This document shows positions 39,316 through 47,943 of a stretch of 64,000 nucleotides of DNA, in pieces. Position 1 is the stretch's first letter. Every line of letters begins with the position of its first letter. The position numbers were made by a program, and so were the translations under genes. The DNA comes from Tessaracoccus defluvii (lineage in GTDB: Bacteria > Actinomycetota > Actinomycetes > Propionibacteriales > Propionibacteriaceae), in NCBI RefSeq assembly GCF_014489575.1, contig NZ_CP060789.1, positions 3,162,001 through 3,226,000 of the forward strand, written 5' to 3'. Below the pieces are notes generated by a model. The model made no database searches. It was not told the origin of the DNA and worked only from the letters and a program-made list of their open reading frames with translations.

Positions 39316-40476
39316 TCAGGCCAGCGCGGCCGCGATCAGGTCGCGGCCGTGCCCGGCCAGCTCCGTGCGTCTGCCACCGTCGACCAGGTCGCCGGCGCCG
39401 TCCACGAAGCCCGCCTCGCCGGCCGCGACGAGCGCCTGATGCGCGGCGACGATCGCCGTGCCCTCCTGGAACGCGGCCGCGGCCGCCTCCGGGATCGGCC
39501 CGTCGACGCAGGTCAGCGCCAGGGGCAGCCGGTTCGGCGTGTTGTGCTCGCTGCCGGCCATCACGATCAGCCCGGCGTCGAGGAAGGCCGCGACGTACTC
39601 CTCGACGCAGGTCCGCGTGTTGCGCACCGTGATCAGCTCCGCGGCGTGGAAGCCGGCATCGCGGATCCGCCGGGCCAGGTCGACGGCGGGCGCCTCGTAG
39701 TCGCAGATGGGGGTGGCGCCGTCGCCGACTGCGCAGTAGGTGGGGATGCCGCCGAGCGCCAGCACGTGGGCGACGCCGTCGGCGAACGGCACGGGGGAGT
39801 CCGCCACGAACGCGGGCCGACCGTGCTTGAGGAGCGCGGCGCGCAGGGCGTTCTGCAGGTCGCCGGCGTCGGGGATGTCGGTGCTTGCGCCGATGAGTCG
39901 GCCCAGGACGGTGACGCGGTCCCCGGGGGCGAGGCCCAGCAGCAGGTCGGCGAAGGCCCTGGCGATGTGCCGCTCCTGCAGCGAGACCCACGCGGCGGGC
40001 ACGTCGCTGCGCCCGGCGAGGGCGGCCGCGATCATGGCGGCCGTCACGTCGTTCGGGAGGCCGGCGTCGGCGACGAGCCTGCTCATCAGCGCCACCTGTT
40101 CCTCGGCGCGCCGGTCGTTGGCAGCCCGGATGCCCTGCCCGATGGGCGAGGCGCCCGCCGCGGCCAGGGCGACGCTCAGCCCGCGGCCCTGCAGGTAGTA
40201 GCGGCCCGGATTCTGCGGATCGTTGACGGTCCAGCCCCGCGCCTCGAGGTCGGCGTCGACGGTGATGACCTCCGTGCCGGCCAGGGGATACAGACCCGCG
40301 GCCCTGGTGCGCTCGACGAACCGCGGCAGCACCTGGAGGTCGAAGAAGTTCGAGGTGCCGATGACCTCGAGCCCCTCGGTGCGGGCCTGGGCGAGCAGGC
40401 TGTCGAGGGTGTCGTCGGACGACGCATTGGGTGGGACGTGGACGTGGGTGTTGGCGCTGAACGGGCCCCTGGTCAT
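39316..40476 (-). CDS. PHP-domain metal-dependent hydrolase-like protein
   Basis: A 386-aa protein whose N-terminus, NTHVHVPPNASSDDT, and AGTEVITVDA fit the metal sites of PHP phosphoesterase-type domains. Further His and Asp residues (YCAVGDG, GSEHNTPNR) fit the C-terminal half. Substrate is unknown; family relatives hydrolyse phosphate esters or process sugar acids. ATG 40476 has AAGGAG. It lies 20 bases upstream of the ATL gene in the opposite reading of xylA. Confidence 0.72.
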   Translation of the reverse strand: MTRGPFSANTHVHVPPNASSDDTLDSLLAQARTEGLEVIGTSNFFDLQVLPRFVERTRAAGLYPLAGTEVITVDADLEARGWTVNDPQNPGRYYLQGRGLSVALAAAGASPIGQGIRAANDRRAEEQVALMSRLVADAGLPNDVTAAMIAAALAGRSDVPAAWVSLQERHIARAFADLLLGLAPGDRVTVLGRLIGASTDIPDAGDLQNALRAALLKHGRPAFVADSPVPFADGVAHVLALGGIPTYCAVGDGATPICDYEAPAVDLARRIRDAGFHAAELITVRNTRTCVEEYVAAFLDAGLIVMAGSEHNTPNRLPLALTCVDGPIPEAAAAAFQEGTAIVAAHQALVAAGEAGFVDGAGDLVDGGRRTELAGHGRDLIAAALA

Positions 40477-40515
40477 GCGACTGCTCCTTCGCAGCGACGG
40501 TGGTCGCTCCCGACC

Positions 40516-41247
40516 CTAGCCGAGCAGGCCGGGCAGCACGTCGTCGAGTTGGCCCCGGATCACCTCGTCGGCCTCGTCGTCGAATGCCGTCCGGCTGGCG
40601 TTGACGATGACGCCCCGCGCCCCGTGCTCCATCGCCAGCGGGAACAGCCCGGCGACAGGGTAGACGCCGAGCGTGGTGCCGACGGCGACGATCGCGTCAC
40701 AGTCCTCGGCCGCGGTGACGGCGGCCTGCATCACGTCGGGGTCGAGCACCTCCTCGAACAGGATGACGGTGGCCCGGGTGATCCCGCCGCAGGTGGGGCA
40801 GCGCGGGTCCTCCTCGCCAGCCGCGACGCGCGTCAACATTTCCTCCATCGGGCCGCTGGCGCCGCAGCGTTCGCAGCGCCAGGTGCGCATCGATCCGTGG
40901 ATCTCGATGACGCTGGCCGGGTCGGAGCCTGCGAGCTGGTGCAGCCCGTCCGTGTTCTGCGTCACGATGGCCCGCACCCGGCCCTGGCGGCCGAGTTCGG
41001 CGATGGCCCGGTGCGCCTTCGTCGGCTGGGCGGCCCAGGCGGCCGGGTTGGCGCGCCGCCGCCAGGCGGACTTCCGGACGTCCTCGTCGTTCAGGTACCA
41101 GGACAGGGTCGAGACGAGCTCGGCGTACGGGTCGCGGGTCCAGAGTCCCTCCGGGCCGCGGAAGTCGGGGATTCCGGCGGCGGTGGAGAGCCCGGCCCCG
41201 CTCAGGATCAGGATCCGGGAGGCTTCTGCGAGCGAGGAGATGGCCAT
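40516..41247 (-). CDS. Sir2-family NAD-dependent protein deacylase
   Basis: A 243-aa sirtuin. NAD-binding GAGLSTAAGIPDFRGPEG, TQNTDGLHQLAG and the catalytic His in VIEIHGSM are present, with a four-Cys zinc site (CERCG and CPTCG). It would remove acetyl or other acyl groups from lysines such as that of acetyl-CoA synthetase. A minus-strand TAGGCT lies seven bases before the ATG and no ribosome site is seen, so the mRNA may be leaderless. Confidence 0.93.
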   Translation of the reverse strand: MAISSLAEASRILILSGAGLSTAAGIPDFRGPEGLWTRDPYAELVSTLSWYLNDEDVRKSAWRRRANPAAWAAQPTKAHRAIAELGRQGRVRAIVTQNTDGLHQLAGSDPASVIEIHGSMRTWRCERCGASGPMEEMLTRVAAGEEDPRCPTCGGITRATVILFEEVLDPDVMQAAVTAAEDCDAIVAVGTTLGVYPVAGLFPLAMEHGARGVIVNASRTAFDDEADEVIRGQLDDVLPGLLG

Positions 41248-41295
41248 GGAGGACAGCCTAACCTCACCCCGATACGGGGATTTCGGGCCGTGGTG

Positions 41296-41309
41296 TTAGC
41301 GTAATTCGC
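41296..41309 (+). promoter_or_regulatory. -10 box of feoA, apparently leaderless
   Basis: TAGCGT (41297-41302) is seven bases from the ATG of feoA, with no Shine-Dalgarno sequence between. A small palindrome CCCCG-ATA-CGGGG lies at 41267-41279 and could bind a regulator. Confidence 0.4.
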
Positions 41310-41600
41310 ATGTCGCTCGTGGAGACCTTCGCCGCCCGGCGCTGCGTGACCGCCCAGGCGCTCTCGGAAGCGCCCACCCGGACGCTCGATGAGCTCGCCG
41401 TCGGGGAGGCCGCTGCGGTCATGGCGTTCGACGCCGACGACGTGGTCGCCCGCCGCCTGTTCGATCTCGGCTTCGCGCCCGGCGAGAGCGTCGTCCGGCT
41501 GCGCCGCGCCCCGCTGGGCGACCCGCTCATGTTCCGCGTCGGCGGCGTCGAGATCGTGCTGCGTCGCGCAGAGGCCCGACGGATCCTGGTAGCGGCGTGA
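41310..41600 (+). CDS. feoA: FeoA, ferrous iron transport accessory protein
   Basis: A 96-aa SH3-like protein that assists FeoB. The core motif VARRLFDLGFAPGESVVRLRRAP and a C-terminal strand LMFRVGGVEIVLRRAEA match FeoA, with an N-terminal extension of about 20 residues. Its stop overlaps the feoB GTG by four bases. Confidence 0.92.
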   Translation: MSLVETFAARRCVTAQALSEAPTRTLDELAVGEAAAVMAFDADDVVARRLFDLGFAPGESVVRLRRAPLGDPLMFRVGGVEIVLRRAEARRILVAA

Positions 41601-43534
41601 GCCACCAGCACCACGGCGGCCCTGGCCCCGCCACCAGCGTCGTCGACGCGCCCCGCGTGGCGCTGGTCGGCAGCCCCAACGCGGGCAAGACCACCCTGTT
41701 CAACAGCCTCACGGGGCTGCGCGCCAAGACCGGCAACTACCCGGGCGTCACCGTCGCCCGCTACGAGGGCGTCCTCGACACGCCGGCTGGCCCGTTCGTC
41801 GTCGAGGATCTGCCCGGCACCTACTCGCTCGACCCGATCAGCCCCGACGAGGAGGTCGTCGCGCACGCTCTGGAACAGGCGCACGAACTGGCGGGCCTGC
41901 TCGTGGTCGTCGACGCGACCAACCTGCGCCGGGGCCTGGGGCTCATCGCCCAGGTGCAGCAGGCCGGGCTGCCCACCGCCGTCGTGCTGACGTTCGTCGA
42001 CGAGCTGACCCGCCGCGGCGGCCGCGTGAATCCCGAGGCGCTGTCTCGGGCGCTGGGCGTCACCGTCATCCCGGTCGTCGCCGGCGACAGGCGCGGTGTC
42101 GACGCGCTGCGCGACCGACTGACCCGTCTCGATGCCTGGCCCGCCCCGCCGGTGCCGCCGCCGACCGACCCCGCCGACGTCACCGCCTGGGCGACGTCCG
42201 TCCTGGCCTCGGCCCAGTTCGCGGCCCCCGACCCTGACTCCCGCACCGGTCGCCTCGACGCCGTCCTCCTCCACCCCGTGTGGGGGACCCTCATCTTCTT
42301 CGTGACGATGTTCGCGTTCTTCCAGACGATCTTCCTCGTCGCCGCCCCCATGCAGGGCTGGATCGAGACGGCGTTCGCCTTGCTGGGTGACCTCGCCCGC
42401 GACACGATCCCCATCCGCTGGCTGTCGGCCTTCGTCGCCGACGCTCTGCTCGGCGGCGTCGGCGGCGTGCTCGTGTTCCTCCCGCAGATCGCCCTGTTGT
42501 TCGTGTTGGTGTCTCTGCTCGAGGGCACCGGCTACCTGTCACGGGCCGCCTACCTGATGGACCGGATCATGGCCACCGCGGGCCTCGAGGGGCGGGCGTT
42601 CGTCGCCCTGCTCAGCTCGGTGGCCTGCGCCATCCCCGGCATCATGGCCACCCGCACGCTGCCATCGGCCCGCGACCGGCTCGCCACCATGATGGCCGCC
42701 CCGCTCATGACGTGCTCCGCCCGGCTGCCCGTCTACGTGCTGCTGATCGGGATGCTCGTCCCGCCTGAGGCGGGCTGGGGCCCGATCCGGTTCCAGGGCC
42801 TCATCCTGTTCGGCCTCTACCTGCTCGGCGCGGCCTCAGCGATGGCGGCCGCATGGTTCTTCAAGCGCGTCGTCGGCCGCAACTCCGGCGTGCCGCTGCC
42901 GTTCTACATGGAGATGCCCAGCTACCGGCTGCCGCGCGCGAAGACCGTGCTGATCTCCGTCTGGGACGCCTGCCGCGCCTTCCTGAAGAAGGTCACCTCC
43001 ATCATCCTCATCACGACGGTGGTGCTGTGGGGGCTGCTGAACCTGCCCGTGCAGGGCGCCGACGCGCTCGAGGCGGCCGGCGTCGACCCGACCGACGAGG
43101 TCGCAGTCGCCACCTACACGATCGACAACTCGGCCGCGGCCTGGGTGGGGCGCGCGGTGTCGCCGGTCTTCGAGCCTCTCGGCTTCGACTGGCGCGTCAA
43201 CGTCGGGGTCATCTCCTCCCTGGCGGCCCGCGAGGTGTTCGTGGCGACGATGGGGCAGGTCGCCGCGGCCTCCGACCCCGAGGATCCCGCGGCGGCGCTC
43301 GCCTCCATGACCTACGAGGACGGCCCCCGACAGGGTGAGCTGGTCTTCACCCCGCCGACCGTCGCGGCGCTGCTCGTGTTCTTCGTCTACGCCCTGCAGT
43401 GCATGTCGACGCTCGGCGTCATGCGCCGCGAGACCGGCACCTGGCGCTGGCCGGCCATCGCGTTCGGCTACCTCGGCGTCGTCGCCTGGGGCATGGCCTG
43501 GCTGGCCCACACCCTCGTAGGAGTCCTCACATGA
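41597..43534 (+). CDS. feoB: FeoB, ferrous iron transporter with GTPase domain
   Basis: A 645-aa Fe(II) permease. The N-terminal G domain has GSPNAGKTTLFN (G1), DLPGTYSLDP (G3) and TFVDEL in the G4 position, where the usual NxxD is modified. Two Gate domains follow: SVACAIPGIMATRTL and APLMTCSARLPVYVLLIGM, with about nine membrane helices. Length is shorter than E. coli FeoB but normal for actinobacteria. GTG 41597 overlaps feoA; the stop overlaps the next start. Confidence 0.95.
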   Translation: MSHQHHGGPGPATSVVDAPRVALVGSPNAGKTTLFNSLTGLRAKTGNYPGVTVARYEGVLDTPAGPFVVEDLPGTYSLDPISPDEEVVAHALEQAHELAGLLVVVDATNLRRGLGLIAQVQQAGLPTAVVLTFVDELTRRGGRVNPEALSRALGVTVIPVVAGDRRGVDALRDRLTRLDAWPAPPVPPPTDPADVTAWATSVLASAQFAAPDPDSRTGRLDAVLLHPVWGTLIFFVTMFAFFQTIFLVAAPMQGWIETAFALLGDLARDTIPIRWLSAFVADALLGGVGGVLVFLPQIALLFVLVSLLEGTGYLSRAAYLMDRIMATAGLEGRAFVALLSSVACAIPGIMATRTLPSARDRLATMMAAPLMTCSARLPVYVLLIGMLVPPEAGWGPIRFQGLILFGLYLLGAASAMAAAWFFKRVVGRNSGVPLPFYMEMPSYRLPRAKTVLISVWDACRAFLKKVTSIILITTVVLWGLLNLPVQGADALEAAGVDPTDEVAVATYTIDNSAAAWVGRAVSPVFEPLGFDWRVNVGVISSLAAREVFVATMGQVAAASDPEDPAAALASMTYEDGPRQGELVFTPPTVAALLVFFVYALQCMSTLGVMRRETGTWRWPAIAFGYLGVVAWGMAWLAHTLVGVLT

Positions 43535-44088
43535 AACGCGCGATCCATCCTGAGTCGGTCCCCGGTGAGCCGCGGGCCATCCGCTGGGTAACCGAGACCG
43601 GCCTCGGCGCCGGTCGCGTGCTGGCCGCGCCCGGCACCGTCGGCCCGCTGCTGGAGTACGGGGTGCTGACCCGGATCCTGGTCGAGCCGCAGGGCGTGTG
43701 GACGTGGCTGGCCGACGGCAAGACGTGGACCGATCACGGGCCCCGCATCCGCGACGCCATCTCCGCCGCGCTCGCCCTGGACGGCTGGGAGGTCTCCGAC
43801 GGCGACGCCGACCTTCTGCGGCTCGTCGCCCGCGAGGTCCTCGACGGCGAGCTGTCGGCCTACATCGCGTCCCACGGCGGCCACATCGCCGTCTCCGAGG
43901 CGGATGTCGACACGCTCACCCTCGACTTCACGGGCGCCTGCGAGGACTGCCCCGCGGCTGCCAGCACCCTGAACGACCGGATCGAGACGGCAGTGCGGGC
44001 CCGCTACCCGCGGCTGAGCGGCATCCGACGCACGGGCGCCGAGCCCCGCCATCGCGGCTTCCTCGGCATCCCGTTCCCGCGCCGCTGA
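43531..44088 (+). CDS. NifU C-terminal-domain protein in the feo operon
   Basis: A 185-aa protein. Residues 1-85 form an N-terminal domain resembling the Nfu-N type (AIHPESVPGEPRAIRWVTE), and residues 110-170 a NifU C-terminal domain with the Fe-S binding CEDC motif in FTGACEDCPAAA, after YIASHGGHI. It probably carries an Fe-S cluster for transfer to other proteins. Its ATG overlaps the feoB stop, taking the place of FeoC. Confidence 0.87.
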   Translation: MKRAIHPESVPGEPRAIRWVTETGLGAGRVLAAPGTVGPLLEYGVLTRILVEPQGVWTWLADGKTWTDHGPRIRDAISAALALDGWEVSDGDADLLRLVAREVLDGELSAYIASHGGHIAVSEADVDTLTLDFTGACEDCPAAASTLNDRIETAVRARYPRLSGIRRTGAEPRHRGFLGIPFPRR

Positions 44089-44100
44089 CGACCCCGCCGG

Positions 44101-45303
44101 TCAGTCCTCGATGTGGCGCGGCTCGGTCAGCACCTTGGCCGGCCCCACCGTCAGGGCCGCGATGCCGGTGGTGATCGGCACGCTCAGGATCAGGCCGATC
44201 GCCGAGGCCAGCGTCCGCACCCCCTCGCCGGCGAACATCTCGACGCCGAACAGGTCGAGCGGCTCCCTGGTCGTGAAGTAGAGCAGCAGGAGCACCGCCA
44301 GCGCGCCGCCGGCGTAGGCGAAGACGATCGTGTAGATGGTCGACGCGATGTGGTCGCGCCCGATCCGCATCCCCGCCCGGAAAACCTCGAGCCGCGACCA
44401 CTGGGGCGCGGCCGCCCGCAGCTCCCAGACGGCAGAGGCCTGCGTGATCGTCACGTCGTTCAGCACGCCGAGGCCGCCGATGATGATGCCCACCATCAAG
44501 AGGTCCTGGAAGTCGATCGCGGGCGCCAGGGTGCCGAGGTCGTACTCGTTCTCGTCGGCGAAGCCTGAGAGCCGGGCCGCGGCGACGGCGATCGCCCCGA
44601 GCGCCGTCGTGACGGCGAGCCCCAGCATGGTGCCCGCCAGGGCGGCCGACGTCCGCAGGGAGATGCCGTGGGCGACGTACAAGACGATGTACATGATCAC
44701 CGTCGAGCCGGCGAGCGCCACCGCCATCCCCGGCTTGCCGACGATGATCGCGGGCAGCATGAACCCGACCAGCACCCAGGCCGCGATCCCCAGCCCGACG
44801 AGGGCCATCAGGCCGCGCAGGCGGGCGACGGCGAGGACGGCGGCGACGAAGAGCAGCGTGAGGATCAGCAGCACGGGCAGCCGGTTCACGCCGCTGAAGG
44901 AGTAGTAGGGGCCCTCGTCGGTGGGGATCCTGGCGACCTCGATCGAGTCGCCGGCGCGGAGCCCGTTGTGGGCCGTCGGCCCGGACAGCTCGATGGTCCG
45001 CGTTGAGTCGGCGTCGTCGCCGGTGGTGATGGTGATGGCCAGCGTGAGGCAGCGGGGCGACCCCTCGAAGTCCTCAGCGCAGCCCTCGGTCACCGCGTCG
45101 ATCGTCGCGTCCTCGTAGGTGACGCCCGGCGCGTCGACCACCCGGTTCAGCGCCTGGTCCAGCTCGGCGCCGCTCGGCCACAGCCAGATCAGGCCGGCGA
45201 CGGCGAAGGCTGCGACGACGGCCAGGAAGCCGATGAGGATGGTTCTGGCGCGCTGGCCGACCTCCACGACGCCGTGGTTGCCGTGCCCATGCCCGTGACC
45301 CAT
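44101..45303 (-). CDS. YibE/F family membrane protein
   Basis: A 400-aa multi-pass membrane protein. A His/Gly-rich N-terminus (MGHGHGHGNHG) precedes the first helix; a soluble domain of about 100 residues follows, then seven or so helices with the family pattern GGLGVLNDVTITQASAVWEL near residue 280. Function is unknown; the His-rich end may bind metal. ATG 45303 was chosen because the longer frame upstream overlaps genes on the other strand. It is convergent with the NifU-like gene. Confidence 0.9.
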   Translation of the reverse strand: MGHGHGHGNHGVVEVGQRARTILIGFLAVVAAFAVAGLIWLWPSGAELDQALNRVVDAPGVTYEDATIDAVTEGCAEDFEGSPRCLTLAITITTGDDADSTRTIELSGPTAHNGLRAGDSIEVARIPTDEGPYYSFSGVNRLPVLLILTLLFVAAVLAVARLRGLMALVGLGIAAWVLVGFMLPAIIVGKPGMAVALAGSTVIMYIVLYVAHGISLRTSAALAGTMLGLAVTTALGAIAVAAARLSGFADENEYDLGTLAPAIDFQDLLMVGIIIGGLGVLNDVTITQASAVWELRAAAPQWSRLEVFRAGMRIGRDHIASTIYTIVFAYAGGALAVLLLLYFTTREPLDLFGVEMFAGEGVRTLASAIGLILSVPITTGIAALTVGPAKVLTEPRHIED

Positions 45304-45351
45304 GCCGGCAAACCTACCGGCCTCCGGGCCCGGTCTAGGGTGGAGGGCGCC

Positions 45352-45540
45352 ATGTCCACGACCCCCAGCCCCCGCCCCCGTCGACGCCCCGACCCGCGCT
45401 GCCCGCTCCGTCCGGGCGAGCCCTGCACCCTGTGCCAGGCCAGCGTCACCGGTCCGCAGGACTGCGGGCTCGTCTACCTGATCATGGACGACCCTGAGGC
45501 GCGCGAGGCGTTCGCCGAGTCGAAGCGACGCTCTAGCTAG
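45352..45540 (+). CDS. Small cysteine-containing protein (DUF6767-like)
   Basis: A 62-aa conserved actinobacterial protein, RCPLRPGEPCTLCQASVTGPQDCGLVYL with four Cys that may bind metal, here broken for length to its key residues Cys, Cys-x-x-Cys and Cys. It starts at ATG 45352 after TGGAGGG. It directly precedes the rhomboid gene. No function is known. Confidence 0.72.
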   Translation: MSTTPSPRPRRRPDPRCPLRPGEPCTLCQASVTGPQDCGLVYLIMDDPEAREAFAESKRRSS

Positions 45541-45549
45541 ACTCGTCGC

Positions 45550-46437
45550 ATGGATGACGCCCCCGCCTGTTACCGCCACCCGGATCGACAGACGCGCATC
45601 GCCTGCCAACGGTGCGAACGGCCCATCTGTCCCGACTGCATGGTGCCCGGATCTGTCGGTTTCCAGTGCCCCGAGTGCGTCGCCCGCGGCGCCAGGGAGA
45701 CACGCCAGTTCCAGCTTCCCTACGGCGGCGAGCGGACCAACGACCCGAAGCGCACCACGTTCGTGCTCATCGCCATCAACGTCCTCGTCTGGGTTGCGCT
45801 CCTCGCGACGGGCGGGAGTACCAGCCCCCTGCTCAGCTATCTCGCGCTGATCCCCGAGGGCTACTGCGTGCTGCCGGGCGGCGAGTACATCCATCCCGAC
45901 CCCGCCTACTGCGCCAGCGCCGGGGTGCCGTGGGCGGGCATCACGTCCATGCCGTGGCAGGCGATCACCTCAGGCTTCACCCACGTGCAGGCCTTCCACA
46001 TCGCGTCGAACATGTTCGTGCTGTACATGCTCGGCCCGATCATCGAGCAGATCCTCGGCCGCGCCCGGTTCCTGGCGATCTACTTCGTCGCGCTGCTCGG
46101 CGGCTCCGCCCTCGCAGTGCTCTTCTCCGACTTCGGCGACTCGCACATCGGCGCGTCGGGCGCGATCTACGGCCTGCTCGGCGCGACCGCGCTCATCGCG
46201 TTCAAGCACAAGGGCGACTTCCGACGGATGATGACGTGGATCGGCGTCGGCCTCGTCCTCTCCTTCGTCAACATCTCCATCTCGTGGCAGGGCCACCTCG
46301 GCGGCCTGCTGTTCGGGCTGGCCGCGACCGCGGCCATCATCTACCTGCCGCGGGCGAAGCGGAACCTGCAGTGGCCGCTGCTCGGCTCGCTGGGGGTGCT
46401 CGCCGTCGTCCTCATGGTCGTCGGGGTTCTCCTCTGA
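45550..46437 (+). CDS. Rhomboid-family intramembrane serine protease
   Basis: A 295-aa membrane protease. The N-terminus has a B-box-like zinc finger (CYRHPDR, CQRCERPICPDC, FQCPEC), then six helices. The catalytic Ser lies in IGASGAIYGLLG and the His in WQGHLGG; the conserved HIASNM motif is also present. TAGACT lies six bases before the ATG, so this may be leaderless. Its end overlaps the convergent epimerase gene by 26 bases. Confidence 0.93.
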   Translation: MDDAPACYRHPDRQTRIACQRCERPICPDCMVPGSVGFQCPECVARGARETRQFQLPYGGERTNDPKRTTFVLIAINVLVWVALLATGGSTSPLLSYLALIPEGYCVLPGGEYIHPDPAYCASAGVPWAGITSMPWQAITSGFTHVQAFHIASNMFVLYMLGPIIEQILGRARFLAIYFVALLGGSALAVLFSDFGDSHIGASGAIYGLLGATALIAFKHKGDFRRMMTWIGVGLVLSFVNISISWQGHLGGLLFGLAATAAIIYLPRAKRNLQWPLLGSLGVLAVVLMVVGVLL

Positions 46438-47344
46438 GCTCGTGGTGCAGGGCCGACTCGAGCGTGGGGAAGTGGAAGGCGAACCCTGACTCGACGAGCC
46501 GGTCGGCGCTGACCCGCTGATCGGTGTCGATGAGTTCTTCGTAGCCCTCCTCGCCGAGCAGCAGCTTCGGGCCGAATGACGGCGTCGGCAGCCACGCGGG
46601 ACGGCGGGCGACCCGGCCGACGGTGCGGGCGAACTCCTGCTGCGTGGCTGGAGCCGGGGCGACGGCGTTGACGGGCCCGGACAGGGTCGGGGTGGTCAGG
46701 GCGTGGACGTAGGCGCGCACCAGATCCTCCAGCGCGATCCAGCTCAGCCAGGCGTCGGCGTGCGTGAGGCGGCCGCCGAGACCGAGGCGGAACAGCGGCA
46801 GCTGCGCGGCCAGCGCCCCGCCGCGGCGGCTCAGCACGATCCCAGTGCGGAGGAACACGACCCTCGCCCCACCCTCGACGGCGGGCGCCGCGGCCCGCTC
46901 CCAGTGGTCGACGACATCGGCCAGGAACCCGTCCCCCGGGGGCAGATCCTCGGTGAGCCACGAGTCCCCGCGGCGCGGGCCGTAGTAGCCGATGGCGGAG
47001 GCCTGCACCAGGGTCGGCACCCCGGCGCCCAGGAGCGCGGGAACGAGCGTCCCGGTCGACTCGAGGCGTGAGCGCAGGACCTCTGCCTTGTGGTCTGCGG
47101 TGAAACGGCCGTCGATCGACTCGCCAGCCAGGTGGACGACGGCGTCGGCGCCGGCGAGCGCTTCGCCGGGGATCATGCCCGCGGCGGGATCCCACTGGAA
47201 CTCGTCGGGCCCCCGGCCGGGACGGCGGACCAGCCTGCGGACGGTGTGCCCCGCGGCGCGCAGGCGTTCCACGAGCCTGGCGCCGATCAGTCCGGTGGAG
47301 CCCGTGACGGCCACCGTGAGCGCGCTGGTTTCGTTGTCGGTCAT
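46412..47344 (-). CDS. TIGR01777 family NAD-dependent epimerase-like protein
   Basis: A 310-aa extended short-chain dehydrogenase (YfcH/SulA-like, with C-terminal DUF1731). Rossmann motif VAVTGSTGLIGARLVERL, ASAIGYYGPRRGD with the Tyr, and a C-terminal RVSADRLVESGFAFHFPTLE are all seen. Substrate is unknown. It starts at ATG 47344 with AAGGAG. Confidence 0.92.
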   Translation of the reverse strand: MTDNETSALTVAVTGSTGLIGARLVERLRAAGHTVRRLVRRPGRGPDEFQWDPAAGMIPGEALAGADAVVHLAGESIDGRFTADHKAEVLRSRLESTGTLVPALLGAGVPTLVQASAIGYYGPRRGDSWLTEDLPPGDGFLADVVDHWERAAAPAVEGGARVVFLRTGIVLSRRGGALAAQLPLFRLGLGGRLTHADAWLSWIALEDLVRAYVHALTTPTLSGPVNAVAPAPATQQEFARTVGRVARRPAWLPTPSFGPKLLLGEEGYEELIDTDQRVSADRLVESGFAFHFPTLESALHHELRGEPRRP

Positions 47345-47463
47345 ACGGCTCCTTTGGTCGTCCCGTCATTCTACGAAGCGTGGGGCCGCCGCGGGCGAGT
47401 CGGCAACGACCCGGGTTCTCCCCGGAGGGTCGACTCAGGGTGGGATCCGGCCCCGGACCGAGG

Positions 47464-47496
47464 TTGGCTGAGTGTCTCCTCCGCTACATTTGGGCC
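47464..47496 (+). promoter_or_regulatory. Candidate promoter of the tubulin/vWA/GTPase operon, leaderless start
   Basis: TACATT (47485-47490) ends six bases before the ATG of the first gene, and TTGGCT (47464-47469) is 15 bases upstream of it. No ribosome binding site is present. The rest of the 152-base gap 47345-47496 is GC-rich with no other feature. The -35 match is weak. Confidence 0.4.
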
Positions 47497-47943
47497 ATGA
47501 ATTGGGCACAGCCAGGACAGGGGACGCCGTCCGGTCACGGCCCGGGCGGAGATGGCTGGTCGAATCCGACCGCACGCTTCGACGCGGCAGCTGCCGGCGA
47601 CGGTTTCGGGCCCGGCCCCGGGCTCGAGCTGGTGACCCCGAACCGGCCGCCCGTCATATGGCTGGGGATCGCGCTGCTGCTGGTCGTCGTCGCTGTGATC
47701 GTCGGGCTCGTCGGCGGCACCGCCACCACGGGCCTGATCGGCTGGCTCCTGGCCGGCCCGGCCGCCATCTCGACGATCGCCGTCTTCTCCGTCGCCGACG
47801 CCCGCCGCCGCGAGTCCGGCTGGTACACGCCGTCCGACCTCGCCGACTGGGGCAGGCGCATCATCATCGTCGCGGCGCTGGTCGCCGTCACGCTCTGCGC
47901 CTGGTTCATCGCGAACGACGTGGCCCGGGGACAGTGGCGATGA
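47497..47943 (+). CDS. Small membrane protein, first gene of the tubulin/vWA/GTPase operon
   Basis: A 148-aa protein: a Gly/Pro-rich cytosolic N-terminus of about 50 residues, then three hydrophobic helices (VIWLGIALLLVVVAVIVGLV; a second ending in AISTIAVFSVA; and IIIVAALVAVTLCAWFIA). I do not recognise the family. Its stop overlaps the next ATG, so it belongs to the operon. Confidence 0.75.
   Translation: MNWAQPGQGTPSGHGPGGDGWSNPTARFDAAAAGDGFGPGPGLELVTPNRPPVIWLGIALLLVVVAVIVGLVGGTATTGLIGWLLAGPAAISTIAVFSVADARRRESGWYTPSDLADWGRRIIIVAALVAVTLCAWFIANDVARGQWR

Noticed and set aside
41248..41266. Possible DtxR/IdeR iron box before feoA (right half CCTAACCTCA)
   Set aside because: The right half matches well but the left half does not, and the sequence is explained by the minus-strand -10 box TAGGCT of the sirtuin gene.
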